Source: an uncultured bacterium
GTDB taxonomy: Bacteria > Actinomycetota > Coriobacteriia > Coriobacteriales > Atopobiaceae
Direction: 5' to 3'
DNA: 64,000 bases
Assembly: GCA_905214865.1 (NCBI GenBank)
Contig: CAJMNO010000003.1
Coordinates: forward strand, 62,001 to 126,000
Numbering within the stretch: position 1 is the first letter of the stretch; each line of letters opens with the position of its first letter. Under the pieces are notes generated by a model. That model worked only from the letters and a program-made list of their open reading frames with translations, ran no database searches and was not told the origin of the DNA. The translations under genes were made by a program, and so were the position numbers. Positions 24,458 to 32,443 of this stretch are shown one piece after another.

Positions 24458-24859
24458 CTACACGCGACGACGCTTGCACGGACGGCAACCGTTGTGCGGG
24501 ATGGGGGTCTTGTCCTGGATGCCCGACACCTCGAGGCCGGCGGCCTGGAGGGAGCGGATAGCGGTCTCGCGGCCGGAGCCGGGACCCTTCACGAACACAG
24601 CCACCCTGTGAAGGCCGTGCTCCATGGCTGCCTTGGCGCAGGCCTCGGCCGCGACCTGAGCCGCGAACGGGGTGCTCTTGCGGGAGCCCTTGAAGCCGAC
24701 GGTGCCACCGGACTGCCAGGCGATGACGTTGCCCTGGGGGTCGGTGATCGAGATGATCGTGTTGTTGAACGTGCTCTTGATGTGGGCCTGGCCCACGGCG
24801 ATGTTCTTGCGCTCGGCGCGGCGGATGTGCTGCTGGCGCTGGTTCTTCTTCTGCGGCAT
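24458..24859 (-). CDS. rpsK: 30S ribosomal protein S11
   Basis: Lines the platform of the 30S subunit near the E-site mRNA. 133 residues with the standard core AHIKSTFNNTIISITDPQGN, GSRKSTPFAAQ and the terminal PIPHNGCRPCKRRRV. Starts 12 bp after rpsM. Confidence 0.99.
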   Translation of the reverse strand: MPQKKNQRQQHIRRAERKNIAVGQAHIKSTFNNTIISITDPQGNVIAWQSGGTVGFKGSRKSTPFAAQVAAEACAKAAMEHGLHRVAVFVKGPGSGRETAIRSLQAAGLEVSGIQDKTPIPHNGCRPCKRRRV

Positions 24860-24871
24860 GCTGTTCTCCCC

Positions 24872-25243
24872 TTAGGCCTTCTTCTTTGCACCGATCTGGC
24901 GACGCTTGCCCTTGCGGGTGCGCGCGTTGGTGTGGGTGCGCTGGCCGTGGACGGGGAGGCCCTTGCGGTGACGGAGGCCGCGGTAGCAGCCAATCTCCAT
25001 CAGGCGGGCGGTGTTCTGACGGACCTCGCGGCGAAGGTCACCCTCGGTGGTGAAGTTCGCGTCGATGTAGTCACGAATCTTGGTGACTTCCTCCTCGGTG
25101 AGGTCCTTCACGCGGGTGCTGGGGTCAACACCGGTCTCAGCGCAGATCTTCTTCGCGCTGGTGTGGCCGATGCCGTACAGGTAGGTAAGACCGATCTCGA
25201 CGCGCTTCTCACGCGGCAGATCGACGCCGTTGATACGTGCCAA
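24872..25243 (-). CDS. rpsM: 30S ribosomal protein S13
   Basis: Sits in the 30S head and makes the intersubunit bridges with L5 and 23S rRNA. 123 residues: MARINGVDLPREKRVEIGLT, YGIGHTSAKKI (helix-two-turn-helix), RGLRHRKGLPVHGQRTHTNA and a basic tail KGKRRQIGAKKKA. It follows rpmJ by 15 bp. Confidence 0.99.
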   Translation of the reverse strand: MARINGVDLPREKRVEIGLTYLYGIGHTSAKKICAETGVDPSTRVKDLTEEEVTKIRDYIDANFTTEGDLRREVRQNTARLMEIGCYRGLRHRKGLPVHGQRTHTNARTRKGKRRQIGAKKKA

Positions 25244-25258
25244 CTTCGAGCTCCTCTC

Positions 25259-25372
25259 TTAGCCCTGACGCTGCTTGTGGCGAGGGTTCTCGCAGATCAC
25301 GTAAACCTTGCCATGGCGACGAATGATCTTGCACTTGTCGCACATCTTCTTGACCGAAGGACGTACCTTCAT
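25259..25372 (-). CDS. rpmJ: 50S ribosomal protein L36 (zinc type)
   Basis: The smallest large-subunit protein, 37 residues, beginning MKVRPSVKKMCDKCKIIRRH. The zinc ligands are complete (CDKC, then Cys27 and His32 in ICENPRH), so this is the zinc-containing form. It stands in its conserved position between infA and rpsM. Confidence 0.98.
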   Translation of the reverse strand: MKVRPSVKKMCDKCKIIRRHGKVYVICENPRHKQRQG

Positions 25373-25458
25373 CTGCTTGTTCCTTCCGGTTAGTGCTGAT
25401 ACGAACTATCTACTCGCCCAGCCGCTGGCGTGAATTCCGGCTGTTGGGCACGCCTCTC

Positions 25459-25677
25459 CTACTTGTAGCGGTAGGTGATGCGCCCCCTGGTGAGGTCATA
25501 GGGAGAAATCTCCACGACGACCTTGTCGCCGGGAAGGATCCTGATGTAGTTCATCCTGATCTTGCCCGAGATGGTGCAGAGGATGGTCTTGCCATTCTCC
25601 AGTTCGACATTGAACATTGCGTTGGGCAGGGGCTCGACGACCGTGCCCTCAAGCTCTATTCCGCCTTGCTTGCTCAC
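25459..25677 (-). CDS. infA: Translation initiation factor IF-1
   Basis: Binds the 30S A site and helps IF-2 and IF-3 during initiation. The OB-fold protein reads VSKQGGIELEGTVVE, NAMFNVELENGK, GKIRMNYIRILPGDKV and ISPYDLTRGRITYRYK. The start is taken as the GTG at 25675-25677, giving 72 residues, the standard family length; an upstream in-frame ATG at 25704 would add nine residues not seen in homologues. It opens the unit that runs to rplQ. Confidence 0.96.
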   Translation of the reverse strand: MSKQGGIELEGTVVEPLPNAMFNVELENGKTILCTISGKIRMNYIRILPGDKVVVEISPYDLTRGRITYRYK

Positions 25678-25716
25678 CGTTCCCGCTTTCTCCCTGTGAA
25701 TCACAGCGATTGATTA

Positions 25717-25745
25717 TCATACAGAAAATCTCACGTCGATTCCAC
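25717..25745 (-). promoter_or_regulatory. Possible promoter for the infA-rplQ unit
   Basis: On the minus strand TATGAT (complement of 25717-25722) is a good -10 box; TGGAAT 17 bp upstream is a weak -35. It lies between the map terminator and infA, where a promoter is needed. Confidence 0.45.
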
Positions 25746-25765
25746 GTTGCACGACATGCACACAC

Positions 25766-25806
25766 GTAAAAGGCGGGGCCAACCCTTGCAAGGGGCCGGC
25801 CCCGTC
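25766..25806 (-). terminator. Intrinsic terminator after map
   Basis: On the minus strand GGGGCCGGCCCCTTGCAAGG then GTTGGCCCCGCC folds into a two-step stem (GACGGGGCC with GGCCCCG, and CCCTTGCAAGGG inside), followed by TTTTACG. It isolates adk-map from infA. Confidence 0.8.
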
Positions 25807-25827
25807 GTCTTGCATCAAGCCGTGGGG

Positions 25828-26616
25828 CTACTGCTCCCCACCCTGTATCTGGCACCAGGGACCATCCTCGTCCTGGGTGAGAATGACCGGGCCGTCGTCG
25901 GTGATCGCGACGGTGTTCTCGTAGTGTGCAGCGGGGAGCCCGTCGTCCGTCACGACGGTCCAGCCGTTGGGAAGGACGTGGTTGGAGTACGTTCCCATCG
26001 TGATCATGGGCTCGATCGCGATAACCATGCCCGCCTGGAGGCGGACCCCCCTCCCCCGCTTGCCGTAGTTGGGGACGTTGGGGTCCTCGTGCATCTCGTG
26101 GCCAACGCCATGCCCCACGTACTCGCGCACGACGCCGTACCCGTTGCTCTCCGCAAGCGACTGGACCGCAAAGCCCACGTCGCCAAGGCGGTTCCCGGGG
26201 ACAGCCTGCTCGATGGCGGCCTTGAGGCAGTCGCGAGTGCACTCGCACAGCCCCATGACCTCGGGGGAGACGGAACCGATGGCGAACGTCCACGCGTTGT
26301 CACCCACCCAGCCACCAAAGGTTGCCCCGGTGTCGACGCTCAGGATGTCCCCCTCCTCAAGAACCGTCTTCTGTGAGGGAAAGCCGTGGACGATCTGCTC
26401 GTTGACCGATGCGCAGATGCTCCCCGGGAAGCCGCCGTACCCCTTGAAGGTGGGGATGGCCCCATGGAGCCTGATGAAGCGCTCGACCGCGGTGTCGATC
26501 TCCTTGGTCGTGACCCCGGGCTTCGCCATCGAGCCGGCAAGCCTGAGCGCCGCCTTCGAGAGCGACCCCACGGACTTCATCTGCTCTATCTGCTCCGGAC
26601 TCTTGATGCGAATCAT
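25828..26616 (-). CDS. map: Type I methionine aminopeptidase
   Basis: Removes the initiator methionine from nascent proteins. 262 residues; the five dinuclear-metal ligands are recognisable: Asp in SVDTGATFGGWVGDNAWTF (two Asp), His in YVGHGVGHEMHEDP, and Glu in IAIEPMI and AAHYENTVAIT. It lacks the N-terminal zinc extension of some actinobacterial paralogues. Its ATG overlaps the adk stop (ATGA), so the two genes are coupled; the pair secY-adk-map is a standard neighbourhood. Confidence 0.98.
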   Translation of the reverse strand: MIRIKSPEQIEQMKSVGSLSKAALRLAGSMAKPGVTTKEIDTAVERFIRLHGAIPTFKGYGGFPGSICASVNEQIVHGFPSQKTVLEEGDILSVDTGATFGGWVGDNAWTFAIGSVSPEVMGLCECTRDCLKAAIEQAVPGNRLGDVGFAVQSLAESNGYGVVREYVGHGVGHEMHEDPNVPNYGKRGRGVRLQAGMVIAIEPMITMGTYSNHVLPNGWTVVTDDGLPAAHYENTVAITDDGPVILTQDEDGPWCQIQGGEQ

Positions 26617-27239
26617 AGCCCCAGCAGCACCTTGACGTCGGCGTACACGTCGTCGACGGGACGGTCGCCGTCGACCTCCTTGAGGATGCCGTGCTCGCGG
26701 TAGTAGCCAACAAGCGGCGCGGTCTCGCGCTCGTAGGTGTCCAGACGGCGCTGGATGGTCTCGGGCTTGTCGTCGTCACGCTGGTACATCTCGCCGCCGC
26801 AGCGCGGGCAGGTGTCAACGCCGGCGGGGGCGGTGTAGCCACAGCTCTTGCAGGTCCGGCGGGAGCTCAGGCGCTTGACGATGACCTCGGGCTCCACGCT
26901 CACGAGCAGGGCGGCGTCCAGCTTGAGCCCCTCCTTCGAGAGCTCGGCGTCGAGGACCTCGGCCTGTGCGGTGTTGCGCGGGAAGCCGTCGAGGATGAAC
27001 CCATCCTTGGCGTCATCCTGCGAGAGGCGCTCCTTCACGAGGTCCACCACCAGGGCGTCGGGGACGAGCTGCCCCGCGTCCATGTACGACTTGGCCTTCA
27101 CGCCCAGCTCGCTCTGCGCCTTGACGGCTGCCCTGAGCAGGTCGCCGGTCGAGATGTGCGGAAGCCCGTACTCCTCGACGAGCTTCTGTGCCTGGGTGCC
27201 CTTGCCGGCGCCGGGGGCGCCCAAAAGAACGATGTTCAT
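26613..27239 (-). CDS. adk: Adenylate kinase
   Basis: Interconverts ATP + AMP and 2 ADP. 208 residues from ATG 27239, which has AGAGGAAGG upstream; the frame is open 22 codons further but those are not family sequence. P-loop GAPGAGKGTQ near the N-terminus, AMP-site FPRNTAQAEVL, and a LID domain holding a four-Cys zinc site (CKSCGY...CPRCGG), the zinc-structured long form common in Gram-positives. Confidence 0.98.
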   Translation of the reverse strand: MNIVLLGAPGAGKGTQAQKLVEEYGLPHISTGDLLRAAVKAQSELGVKAKSYMDAGQLVPDALVVDLVKERLSQDDAKDGFILDGFPRNTAQAEVLDAELSKEGLKLDAALLVSVEPEVIVKRLSSRRTCKSCGYTAPAGVDTCPRCGGEMYQRDDDKPETIQRRLDTYERETAPLVGYYREHGILKEVDGDRPVDDVYADVKVLLGL

Positions 27240-27387
27240 GGAGATTGCCTTCCTCTTGAAGACGCCCGGGAGACGCCCCAGGCCACATCCGTTGGAACGT
27301 TGCACCTAGTGTAGCCGCCAAATGCACTTGGCGGGACCTCAACGGGAGAAGCCCCTCTCGCCTCTCCCCCAGAACTCGCCCGTATGG

Positions 27388-27427
27388 AAAGGGGGACGGA
27401 CGGGGCGTTGGCCCCATCCGTCCCCCT
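27388..27427 (-). terminator. Strong intrinsic terminator after secY
   Basis: GGGGGACGGA-GGGGC and its complement form a ~17-bp stem (27391-27425) with a GTTG-type loop; the minus-strand exit is CCTTTCC. It separates secY from adk, which must have its own promoter in 27240-27387. Confidence 0.85.
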
Positions 27428-27446
27428 TGAGCGTCCCTTGGGTGAG

Positions 27447-28727
27447 CTACTTGAAAAAGCCCTCGTAGTTGTGCATCTTGAGCTGGGACTCGAGCTGCGA
27501 GATCGTGTCCATGGCGACACCGACCAGAATCAGCACCGAGGTACCGCCGAAGGCTTGCATCAGCGTGTTGCCGGTAATCGTGAACAGGATGGACGGGATC
27601 ACGGCCAGGGCAGCCATGAAGAGGGCGCCGGGGAGCGTGATGTGATCCAGCACGTTCTTGATGTACGCGGCGGTGGCGCCACCGGGGCGGACGCCGGGAA
27701 TGAACCCGCCGGCCTTGCGAAGCTGGTCGGCCGTCTCGTCCGGGTTGAACACCATCGAGGTGTAGAAGTACGCGAAGAAGACAATCAGCAGGACGGAGAG
27801 GATCCAGTTGATCCAACCCGTGCTGATTGCGTTGGCGAACGCCTGCACCCACCCCACGTTGGGGAAGAAGATGGCGACCTGCGCCGGGATGTACAGCAGC
27901 GCGGATGCGAAGATGATGGGAACGACGCCGGCGGTGTTCACCTTGATGGGGAGGTAGGTGGCCTGCCCGCCCATCATGCGACGACCCACCACGCGCTTGG
28001 CATACTGGACCGGAATCCTGCGCTGCCCGCGCTCGATGTACACGATCACGGGGATGATCGCGATGACCACGACGAGGGTGATGATGGTCCAGAGCAGACC
28101 GGTGCCGGATGTGGCGACGGAGCTGCTGAGGGCATTGGGAAGCCCTGCCATGATGTTCGCGAAGATGATCAGCGACATGCCGTTGCCGATGCCGCGCTGG
28201 GTGATGACCTCACCGAGCCACATGATGATCATGGCACCGGTGAGGAGCACGCCGACGATGATGACGTCCTCGATGATCTCGGGGAACCCCATGTTGGAGA
28301 AGTCGATGCCATAGCTCTTGAAGAGGAAGAGGTAGCCAATCGCGTTAATCAGCGCGAGGAGCACCGTGAGGTACCTGGTGTACTGCGTGATCTTGCGCTG
28401 GCCGGCCTCGCCCTCCTTGGCAAGCTCGCCAAGCGAGGGGATCACGGCCTGGAACATCTGGAGGATGATCTGGGCCGTGATGTAGGGCATGATGCCCAGG
28501 CTGAAGACGGAGACGCGCGAGAGCGCCCCGCCCGAGAACAGGTTGAGGACGGCAATGGCGCCGCTGCCGGCCGCTGCGGTCTGGTAGGCCTTCAGCATGC
28601 TCGAGAAGGGCACGCCGGGGGCCGGCAGGTAGGCACCAAGCCTATACAGGAGGAGGATCCCGATGGTAATCAGGATCTTCTTCCTCAGCTCAGGAATGCG
28701 GAACGCGTTGGCGATTCCCTTTAGCAC
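27447..28727 (-). CDS. secY: Preprotein translocase subunit SecY
   Basis: The protein-conducting channel of the plasma membrane, partner of SecE (encoded at 53.8-54.2 kb) and SecG. 426 residues with about ten transmembrane helices; typical motifs include LGIMPYITAQIILQMFQ, QRGIGNGMSLIIFA and the C-terminal LNPDETADQLRKAGGFIPGV-like loop (here FNPDETADQ). It overlaps rplO by 7 bp. Confidence 0.99.
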   Translation of the reverse strand: MLKGIANAFRIPELRKKILITIGILLLYRLGAYLPAPGVPFSSMLKAYQTAAAGSGAIAVLNLFSGGALSRVSVFSLGIMPYITAQIILQMFQAVIPSLGELAKEGEAGQRKITQYTRYLTVLLALINAIGYLFLFKSYGIDFSNMGFPEIIEDVIIVGVLLTGAMIIMWLGEVITQRGIGNGMSLIIFANIMAGLPNALSSSVATSGTGLLWTIITLVVVIAIIPVIVYIERGQRRIPVQYAKRVVGRRMMGGQATYLPIKVNTAGVVPIIFASALLYIPAQVAIFFPNVGWVQAFANAISTGWINWILSVLLIVFFAYFYTSMVFNPDETADQLRKAGGFIPGVRPGGATAAYIKNVLDHITLPGALFMAALAVIPSILFTITGNTLMQAFGGTSVLILVGVAMDTISQLESQLKMHNYEGFFK

Positions 28728-29170
28728 GCCTGCTCGACCTTTCCTCCGGCCGCCTCGATCTTGGCCTTCGCAGAGGCGGAAACCTTGTCGACCTTGACGG
28801 TGAGCTTCTTGGTGAGCTCGCCGTCACCGAGCACCTTGACGGGGATGTAGTCGTGCTTGATGACGCCCTTGGCCAGGAGGCTCTCGGCGTCAACCGTCTC
28901 GCCGTCCTCGTACAGCTTCTCGAGACGAGAGACGTTGACGGGGGCGTACTCCACGCGGTTGTGGTTCTTGAAGCCGGGGAGCTTGGGGAGACGCATCGCG
29001 AGCGGGGTCTGGCCGCCCTCGAAGCCTGCGCCCTTGCCGCCACCGGAGCGGGACAGCTGGCCCTTGGTGCCGCGGCCGGCGGTCGTGCCCTGGCCGGCGG
29101 AGTTACCGCGGCCTACGCGCTTGCGGGCCTTCTTGGAGCCCTCCGCGGGGTGAAGATCATGAAGCTGCAT
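28721..29170 (-). CDS. rplO: 50S ribosomal protein L15
   Basis: A late-assembling large-subunit protein. 149 residues: MQLHDLHPAEGSKKARKRVG, the Gly-rich RNA-binding stretch SAGQGTTAGRGTKGQ, and LPKLPGFKN. Eleven bases after rpmD and overlapping secY, which couples it to the translocase. Confidence 0.99.
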   Translation of the reverse strand: MQLHDLHPAEGSKKARKRVGRGNSAGQGTTAGRGTKGQLSRSGGGKGAGFEGGQTPLAMRLPKLPGFKNHNRVEYAPVNVSRLEKLYEDGETVDAESLLAKGVIKHDYIPVKVLGDGELTKKLTVKVDKVSASAKAKIEAAGGKVEQAC

Positions 29171-29181
29171 TTGGGTGACTC

Positions 29182-29370
29182 CTAGTTCTCTTCGACCTGG
29201 ACAAGGTGCTTGACCTTGAAGATCATTCCACGAACACTCGGGTTATCGGGCAGCACCGAGGTGTCGCCGATCTTGCGGAGGCCCATGGCACGGCAGGTGC
29301 GGGTCTGGTCCTTCTTTACGTTGCAGACGGCGCTACGGACGAGCCTGACGGTGAGCTTCTTGTCTGCCAT
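29182..29370 (-). CDS. rpmD: 50S ribosomal protein L30
   Basis: 62 residues, the usual bacterial length, with LTVRLVRSAVCNVKKDQ and TVRSLGLRKIGD-like CRAMGLRKIGDTSVLPDNP. Only 3 bp separate it from rpsE. Confidence 0.98.
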   Translation of the reverse strand: MADKKLTVRLVRSAVCNVKKDQTRTCRAMGLRKIGDTSVLPDNPSVRGMIFKVKHLVQVEEN

Positions 29371-29373
29371 TGG

Positions 29374-29895
29374 TTACTCCCCCTTCCCTGCGAAGAGCTC
29401 CTTGGTGGTGAGGCCACGGCGCTCGGCGGCCTGCTCGGGGCTGGTGAGCCCCTTCAGGCCCTCGGCTGCGGCCTTGATGATGTTGAGGGCGTTGTCGGTG
29501 CCAAGGGACTTGGCGGTGACGTTGGTAATGCCCGCAAGCTCGAAGAGCGGACGGACGGGGCCGCCGGCGATGACGCCGGTACCCTCGACGGCCGGCTTGA
29601 TGAGGACGCGGCCTGCGCCAAACTTGCCCTCGATTGCGTGAGGCACCGAGCCACTCTTGGTGACGGGAACCTTGAACATGTTCTTCTTCGCGTCGTCGAC
29701 GCCCTTCTGGATTGCCAGGGGCACCTCGGTGGAGCGGCCCATGCCCAGGCCGACATTGCCCTTGCCGTCACCCACGGCCACGAGGGCGACGAGCGTCATG
29801 CGACGGCCGCCCTTGACGGTCTTGGAAACACGGTGGATGTAGACTACGCGCTCCTGAAGATCGGAGTCATTCTGGCGCTTACGATCACGTGGCAT
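29374..29895 (-). CDS. rpsE: 30S ribosomal protein S5
   Basis: S5 shapes the mRNA entry channel and decoding accuracy. 173 residues: VVYIHRVSKTVKGGRRMTLVALVAVGDG (double-stranded-RNA-binding-like fold), GVIAGGPVRPLFELAGITNV and SLGTDNALNIIKA. Twelve bases after rplR. Confidence 0.99.
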   Translation of the reverse strand: MPRDRKRQNDSDLQERVVYIHRVSKTVKGGRRMTLVALVAVGDGKGNVGLGMGRSTEVPLAIQKGVDDAKKNMFKVPVTKSGSVPHAIEGKFGAGRVLIKPAVEGTGVIAGGPVRPLFELAGITNVTAKSLGTDNALNIIKAAAEGLKGLTSPEQAAERRGLTTKELFAGKGE

Positions 29896-29906
29896 CTAAA
29901 TTCCTC

Positions 29907-30275
29907 CTAGAACTTCAGGCCCGCGGAACGGGCACCATCGGCGAGGGCCTGAACGCGGCCGTGGTAGATGTGACCACCGCGGTCAAAGGTGACCTGGGTG
30001 ACACCGGCCTCGATGGCGCGCTGGCCAACGAGCTTGCCGACGAACTCTGCGGCCTCCTTGTTGGAACCGAGCTTGCCGGTCTCCTTGAACTCGGGCGACA
30101 GGGTGGACGCGGAGCAGATGGTCTTGCCCTCGACGTCGTTGATCACCTGGGCGTAGATGTTCGCGTTGGTGCGGTGAACGGAAAGGCGGGGACGCTCCGC
30201 AGTGCCAAAGATCTTGGCGCGGACACGGCGCTGACGGCGCTTGAGACCCGCACGCTTTGCCTTGTTCTTGTCCAT
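29907..30275 (-). CDS. rplR: 50S ribosomal protein L18
   Basis: Binds 5S rRNA with L5 in the central protuberance. 122 residues with RPRLSVHRTNANIYAQVIND and the conserved end VTFDRGGHIYHGRVQALADG. A 62-bp gap containing a stem-loop precedes it. Confidence 0.99.
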   Translation of the reverse strand: MDKNKAKRAGLKRRQRRVRAKIFGTAERPRLSVHRTNANIYAQVINDVEGKTICSASTLSPEFKETGKLGSNKEAAEFVGKLVGQRAIEAGVTQVTFDRGGHIYHGRVQALADGARSAGLKF

Positions 30276-30293
30276 TACTTCTCCTTCAAGTTG

Positions 30294-30315
30294 CCAGCAC
30301 CTGACGGGGTGCTGG
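30294..30315. other. Stem-loop in the rplF-rplR gap
   Basis: A perfect 8-bp stem CCAGCACC/GGTGCTGG with a 6-base loop. On the minus strand it is followed by CAACTTG, not a T-run, so it is unlikely to be a terminator; it may be an RNA processing or translation-control element. Confidence 0.6.
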
Positions 30316-30337
30316 TCTTCTCCCTATACCTACGAGG

Positions 30338-30874
30338 CTACTTGGCAGCCTTGCCAAGCTTCCTGCGGATGTGCTCGCCCTCGTAGTGGATGCCCTTGCC
30401 CTTGTAGGGCTCGGGAGGACGCTTGCTGCGAACCTCGGCCGCAACCTGGCCGACCTGCTCCTTGGAGATGCCCTTCACGGTGATGTGCGTGTTGTCGGGG
30501 ACCTCGAAGCTGATGCCCTCGGGAGCGACGTAGATCACGGGGTGGGAGTAGCCAAGCGAGAGGTCCAGGTCCTTGCCCTTGAGCGCGGCGCGATAGCCGA
30601 CGCCGGTGAGCTCGAGCTTCTTCTCAAAGCCCTTGGAGACGCCCTCGACCATGTTGCTGATGAGGGTGCGGGTCAGGCCCTGCTGGGCGTTGGACTCGGT
30701 GGACTCGTCGTTACGGGTGACGAGGATCTCCTCGCCCTCCTGGCTGATGGTGACGAGCTCGGAGAACGTGCGATCCAGCTCGCCCTTGGGGCCCTTGACG
30801 GAAACGTGGGAGCCCTCGACTGTCACAGTGACCCCAGCGGGAATCTGGACAGGCTTCTTACCAATACGAGACAT
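30338..30874 (-). CDS. rplF: 50S ribosomal protein L6
   Basis: Located by the GTPase-associated centre and sarcin-ricin loop. 178 residues with two tandem L6 folds: MSRIGKKPVQIPAGVTV...VKGPKGELDR and GVGYRAALKGKDLDLSLGYS, ending RRPPEPYKGKGIHY-like (here KRPPEPYKGKGIHYEGEHI). Twenty-nine bases after rpsH. Confidence 0.99.
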   Translation of the reverse strand: MSRIGKKPVQIPAGVTVTVEGSHVSVKGPKGELDRTFSELVTISQEGEEILVTRNDESTESNAQQGLTRTLISNMVEGVSKGFEKKLELTGVGYRAALKGKDLDLSLGYSHPVIYVAPEGISFEVPDNTHITVKGISKEQVGQVAAEVRSKRPPEPYKGKGIHYEGEHIRRKLGKAAK

Positions 30875-30903
30875 TGTCTCCTCCTATCTATTCCTGCCGC
30901 GGG

Positions 30904-31302
30904 TTACCAGATGTAGCAGATGACCTCGCCGCCGACGCCGAGCTTGCGGGCGTCGCGGTCGCACATCATGCCCTTCGAGGTGGAGATGACGGCAGTGCCG
31001 AGGCCACCACGAACACGCGGCAGGTCAGCCGCGGAGGAGTAGATGCGCAGGCCCAGCTTGGAGATGCGGCGGATGCCCTGGATCACGCGGGCACGACGTG
31101 CGCCGTACTTGAGCTTGATGTGGAGGGTCTTCTGGGGCTTGGTGTCCTCCACCTCGTAGGACTCGATGTAACCCTCCTCGCAGATGACGCGGGCGATCTC
31201 GACCAGCACCTTGCTCGAGGGCATGGAGACCTCAGGCTTGCCGGCGGAGTTAGCGTTACGGATGCGCGTCAGCATGTCTGCGATGGGATCAGTAACCTTC
31301 AT
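30904..31302 (-). CDS. rpsH: 30S ribosomal protein S8
   Basis: A key 16S rRNA binder and, in E. coli, the repressor of its spc operon. 132 residues: DPIADMLTRIRNANSAGKPE and the conserved C-terminal STSKGMMCDRDARKLGVGGE. It is separated from rpsN by 87 bp, longer than usual for this pair. Confidence 0.99.
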   Translation of the reverse strand: MKVTDPIADMLTRIRNANSAGKPEVSMPSSKVLVEIARVICEEGYIESYEVEDTKPQKTLHIKLKYGARRARVIQGIRRISKLGLRIYSSAADLPRVRGGLGTAVISTSKGMMCDRDARKLGVGGEVICYIW

Positions 31303-31389
31303 TGATTCCTTCTCCTTCGTTAGTGATGAAACTGCGCGTTTGGTTCATCCGAGCCCATGGCCCGGACGCCTACACGCGAGAGCCCTGGC

Positions 31390-31575
31390 CTACCAGCTCG
31401 CCTTGCGGACGCCAGGAAGCTCGCCCTTGCTCGCGAGCTCGCGGAAGCACACGCGGCACAGGCCGAACTTGCGATAGACGGAGTGGGGACGCCCACAGCG
31501 CTGGCAGCGGTTCTGCTTGCGCGTCGAGTACTTCGGCTCACGCGAAGCCTTGACGATCATCGATGTCTTAGCCAC
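31390..31575 (-). CDS. rpsN: 30S ribosomal protein S14, zinc type
   Basis: 61 residues with the zinc site CQRCGR...CRVCFRELA, the short zinc-bound form of S14. The start is the GTG at 31573-31575, chosen because AAGGAGG is 4 bases upstream and the product then begins (M)AKTSMIVKAS as in homologues; an upstream ATG would add 11 alien residues. Confidence 0.98.
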   Translation of the reverse strand: MAKTSMIVKASREPKYSTRKQNRCQRCGRPHSVYRKFGLCRVCFRELASKGELPGVRKASW

Positions 31576-31633
31576 AAATCCTCCTTCAGGAAGAGGCCTC
31601 GGGTCCATCCCGGGGCTACGTACTACCTATTGA

Positions 31634-32197
31634 CTAGTCCTTCTTGAACGGGAAGTGGAAGGCGTCGAGAAGCGCCTTGCCCTCCTCGTCAGTCTGGGCA
31701 GTGGTCACGATGGTGATGTCCATGCCACGGGTGTGGTCGATCTTGTCGAAGTCGATCTCGGGGAAGATCAGCTGCTCGGTCACGCCCATGGAGAAGTTGC
31801 CATGGCCATCGAACGACTTGGCGCTGATGCCGCGGAAGTCGCGGATGCGCGGGATGGCGATGGCGATGAGGCGGTCGAGGAACTCGTACATGCGGTCGCT
31901 GCGAAGGGTGACCTTGGCGCCGATGGGCTGGCCCTGGCGCAGGTGGAAGGTCGCGATCGACTTGCGGGCGTGCGTCACGAGCGGCTGCTGGCCGGTGATG
32001 GCACGCAGGTCGGCAACGGCGCCCTCGATGGCCTTGGAATCCGTGGCTGCCTCGCCGACGCCCATGTTCACGACGATCTTCTCGATCTTCGGGATCTGCA
32101 TGACGTTCTTGTAGTTGAACTGCTTCTGCAGCTCGTCGCGAATGGTGTCGAAGTACAGGGTCTTGAGCCTCGGTACGTAGTTCTGGTCCTCTGCCAT
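31634..32197 (-). CDS. rplE: 50S ribosomal protein L5
   Basis: Binds 5S rRNA and touches the P-site tRNA. 187 residues from ATG 32197 with AAGGAG upstream: VPRLKTLYFDTIRDELQKQF, KIVVNMGVGEA, ATFHLRQGQPIGAKVTLR and DHTRGMDITIVTTAQTDEEG. Unusually, 246 bp holding a strong terminator separate it from rplX, so it probably starts a new transcript. Confidence 0.99.
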   Translation of the reverse strand: MAEDQNYVPRLKTLYFDTIRDELQKQFNYKNVMQIPKIEKIVVNMGVGEAATDSKAIEGAVADLRAITGQQPLVTHARKSIATFHLRQGQPIGAKVTLRSDRMYEFLDRLIAIAIPRIRDFRGISAKSFDGHGNFSMGVTEQLIFPEIDFDKIDHTRGMDITIVTTAQTDEEGKALLDAFHFPFKKD

Positions 32198-32392
32198 GTG
32201 AACTCCTTCTTCTAGATCCTGGCGGGATTGCGTGCGGGGTCCGGTCTCGCACGACCCGAGCCTGGCAAGCCCGGGGGCCCACGCGTCCGAGACATACCTA
32301 TCCCGTCTACAGACGCGATTCTTCACTCTACTACTTGCCCGCATTCCTCGTGCCAGCTGATGCGGGTTTGAAGAGTCTCCACACAATCGGCG
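32198..32392 (-). other. Long structured leader before rplE
   Basis: About 195 bp of non-coding sequence between the rplX terminator and rplE. It contains CGTCTGTAGACG (two 5-bp arms) and a GC-rich fold near 32245-32290 (CCCGGGCTTGCC pairing with GGCTCGGG on the minus strand). A promoter must lie here but no clean -35/-10 pair is visible; TAGAGT at about 32330 is a possible -10. Confidence 0.45.
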
Positions 32393-32422
32393 ATAAAAAG
32401 ACCCCCTCCATGGGAGGGGGCC
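32393..32422 (-). terminator. Strong intrinsic terminator between rplX and rplE
   Basis: On the minus strand GGCCCCCTCC-CAT-GGAGGGGGTC is followed directly by TTTTTATC, a textbook terminator, 22 bp after the rplX stop. It would cut the spc cluster in two. Confidence 0.88.
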
Positions 32423-32443
32423 CTACTACCCTTGTGCCAAGGA

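Noticed and set aside
25848..25862. GTATCTGGCACC near the end of map, resembling one arm of the palindrome at 7034
   Set aside because: It lies inside the map coding sequence and has no matching second arm at the right distance; coincidence is likely.
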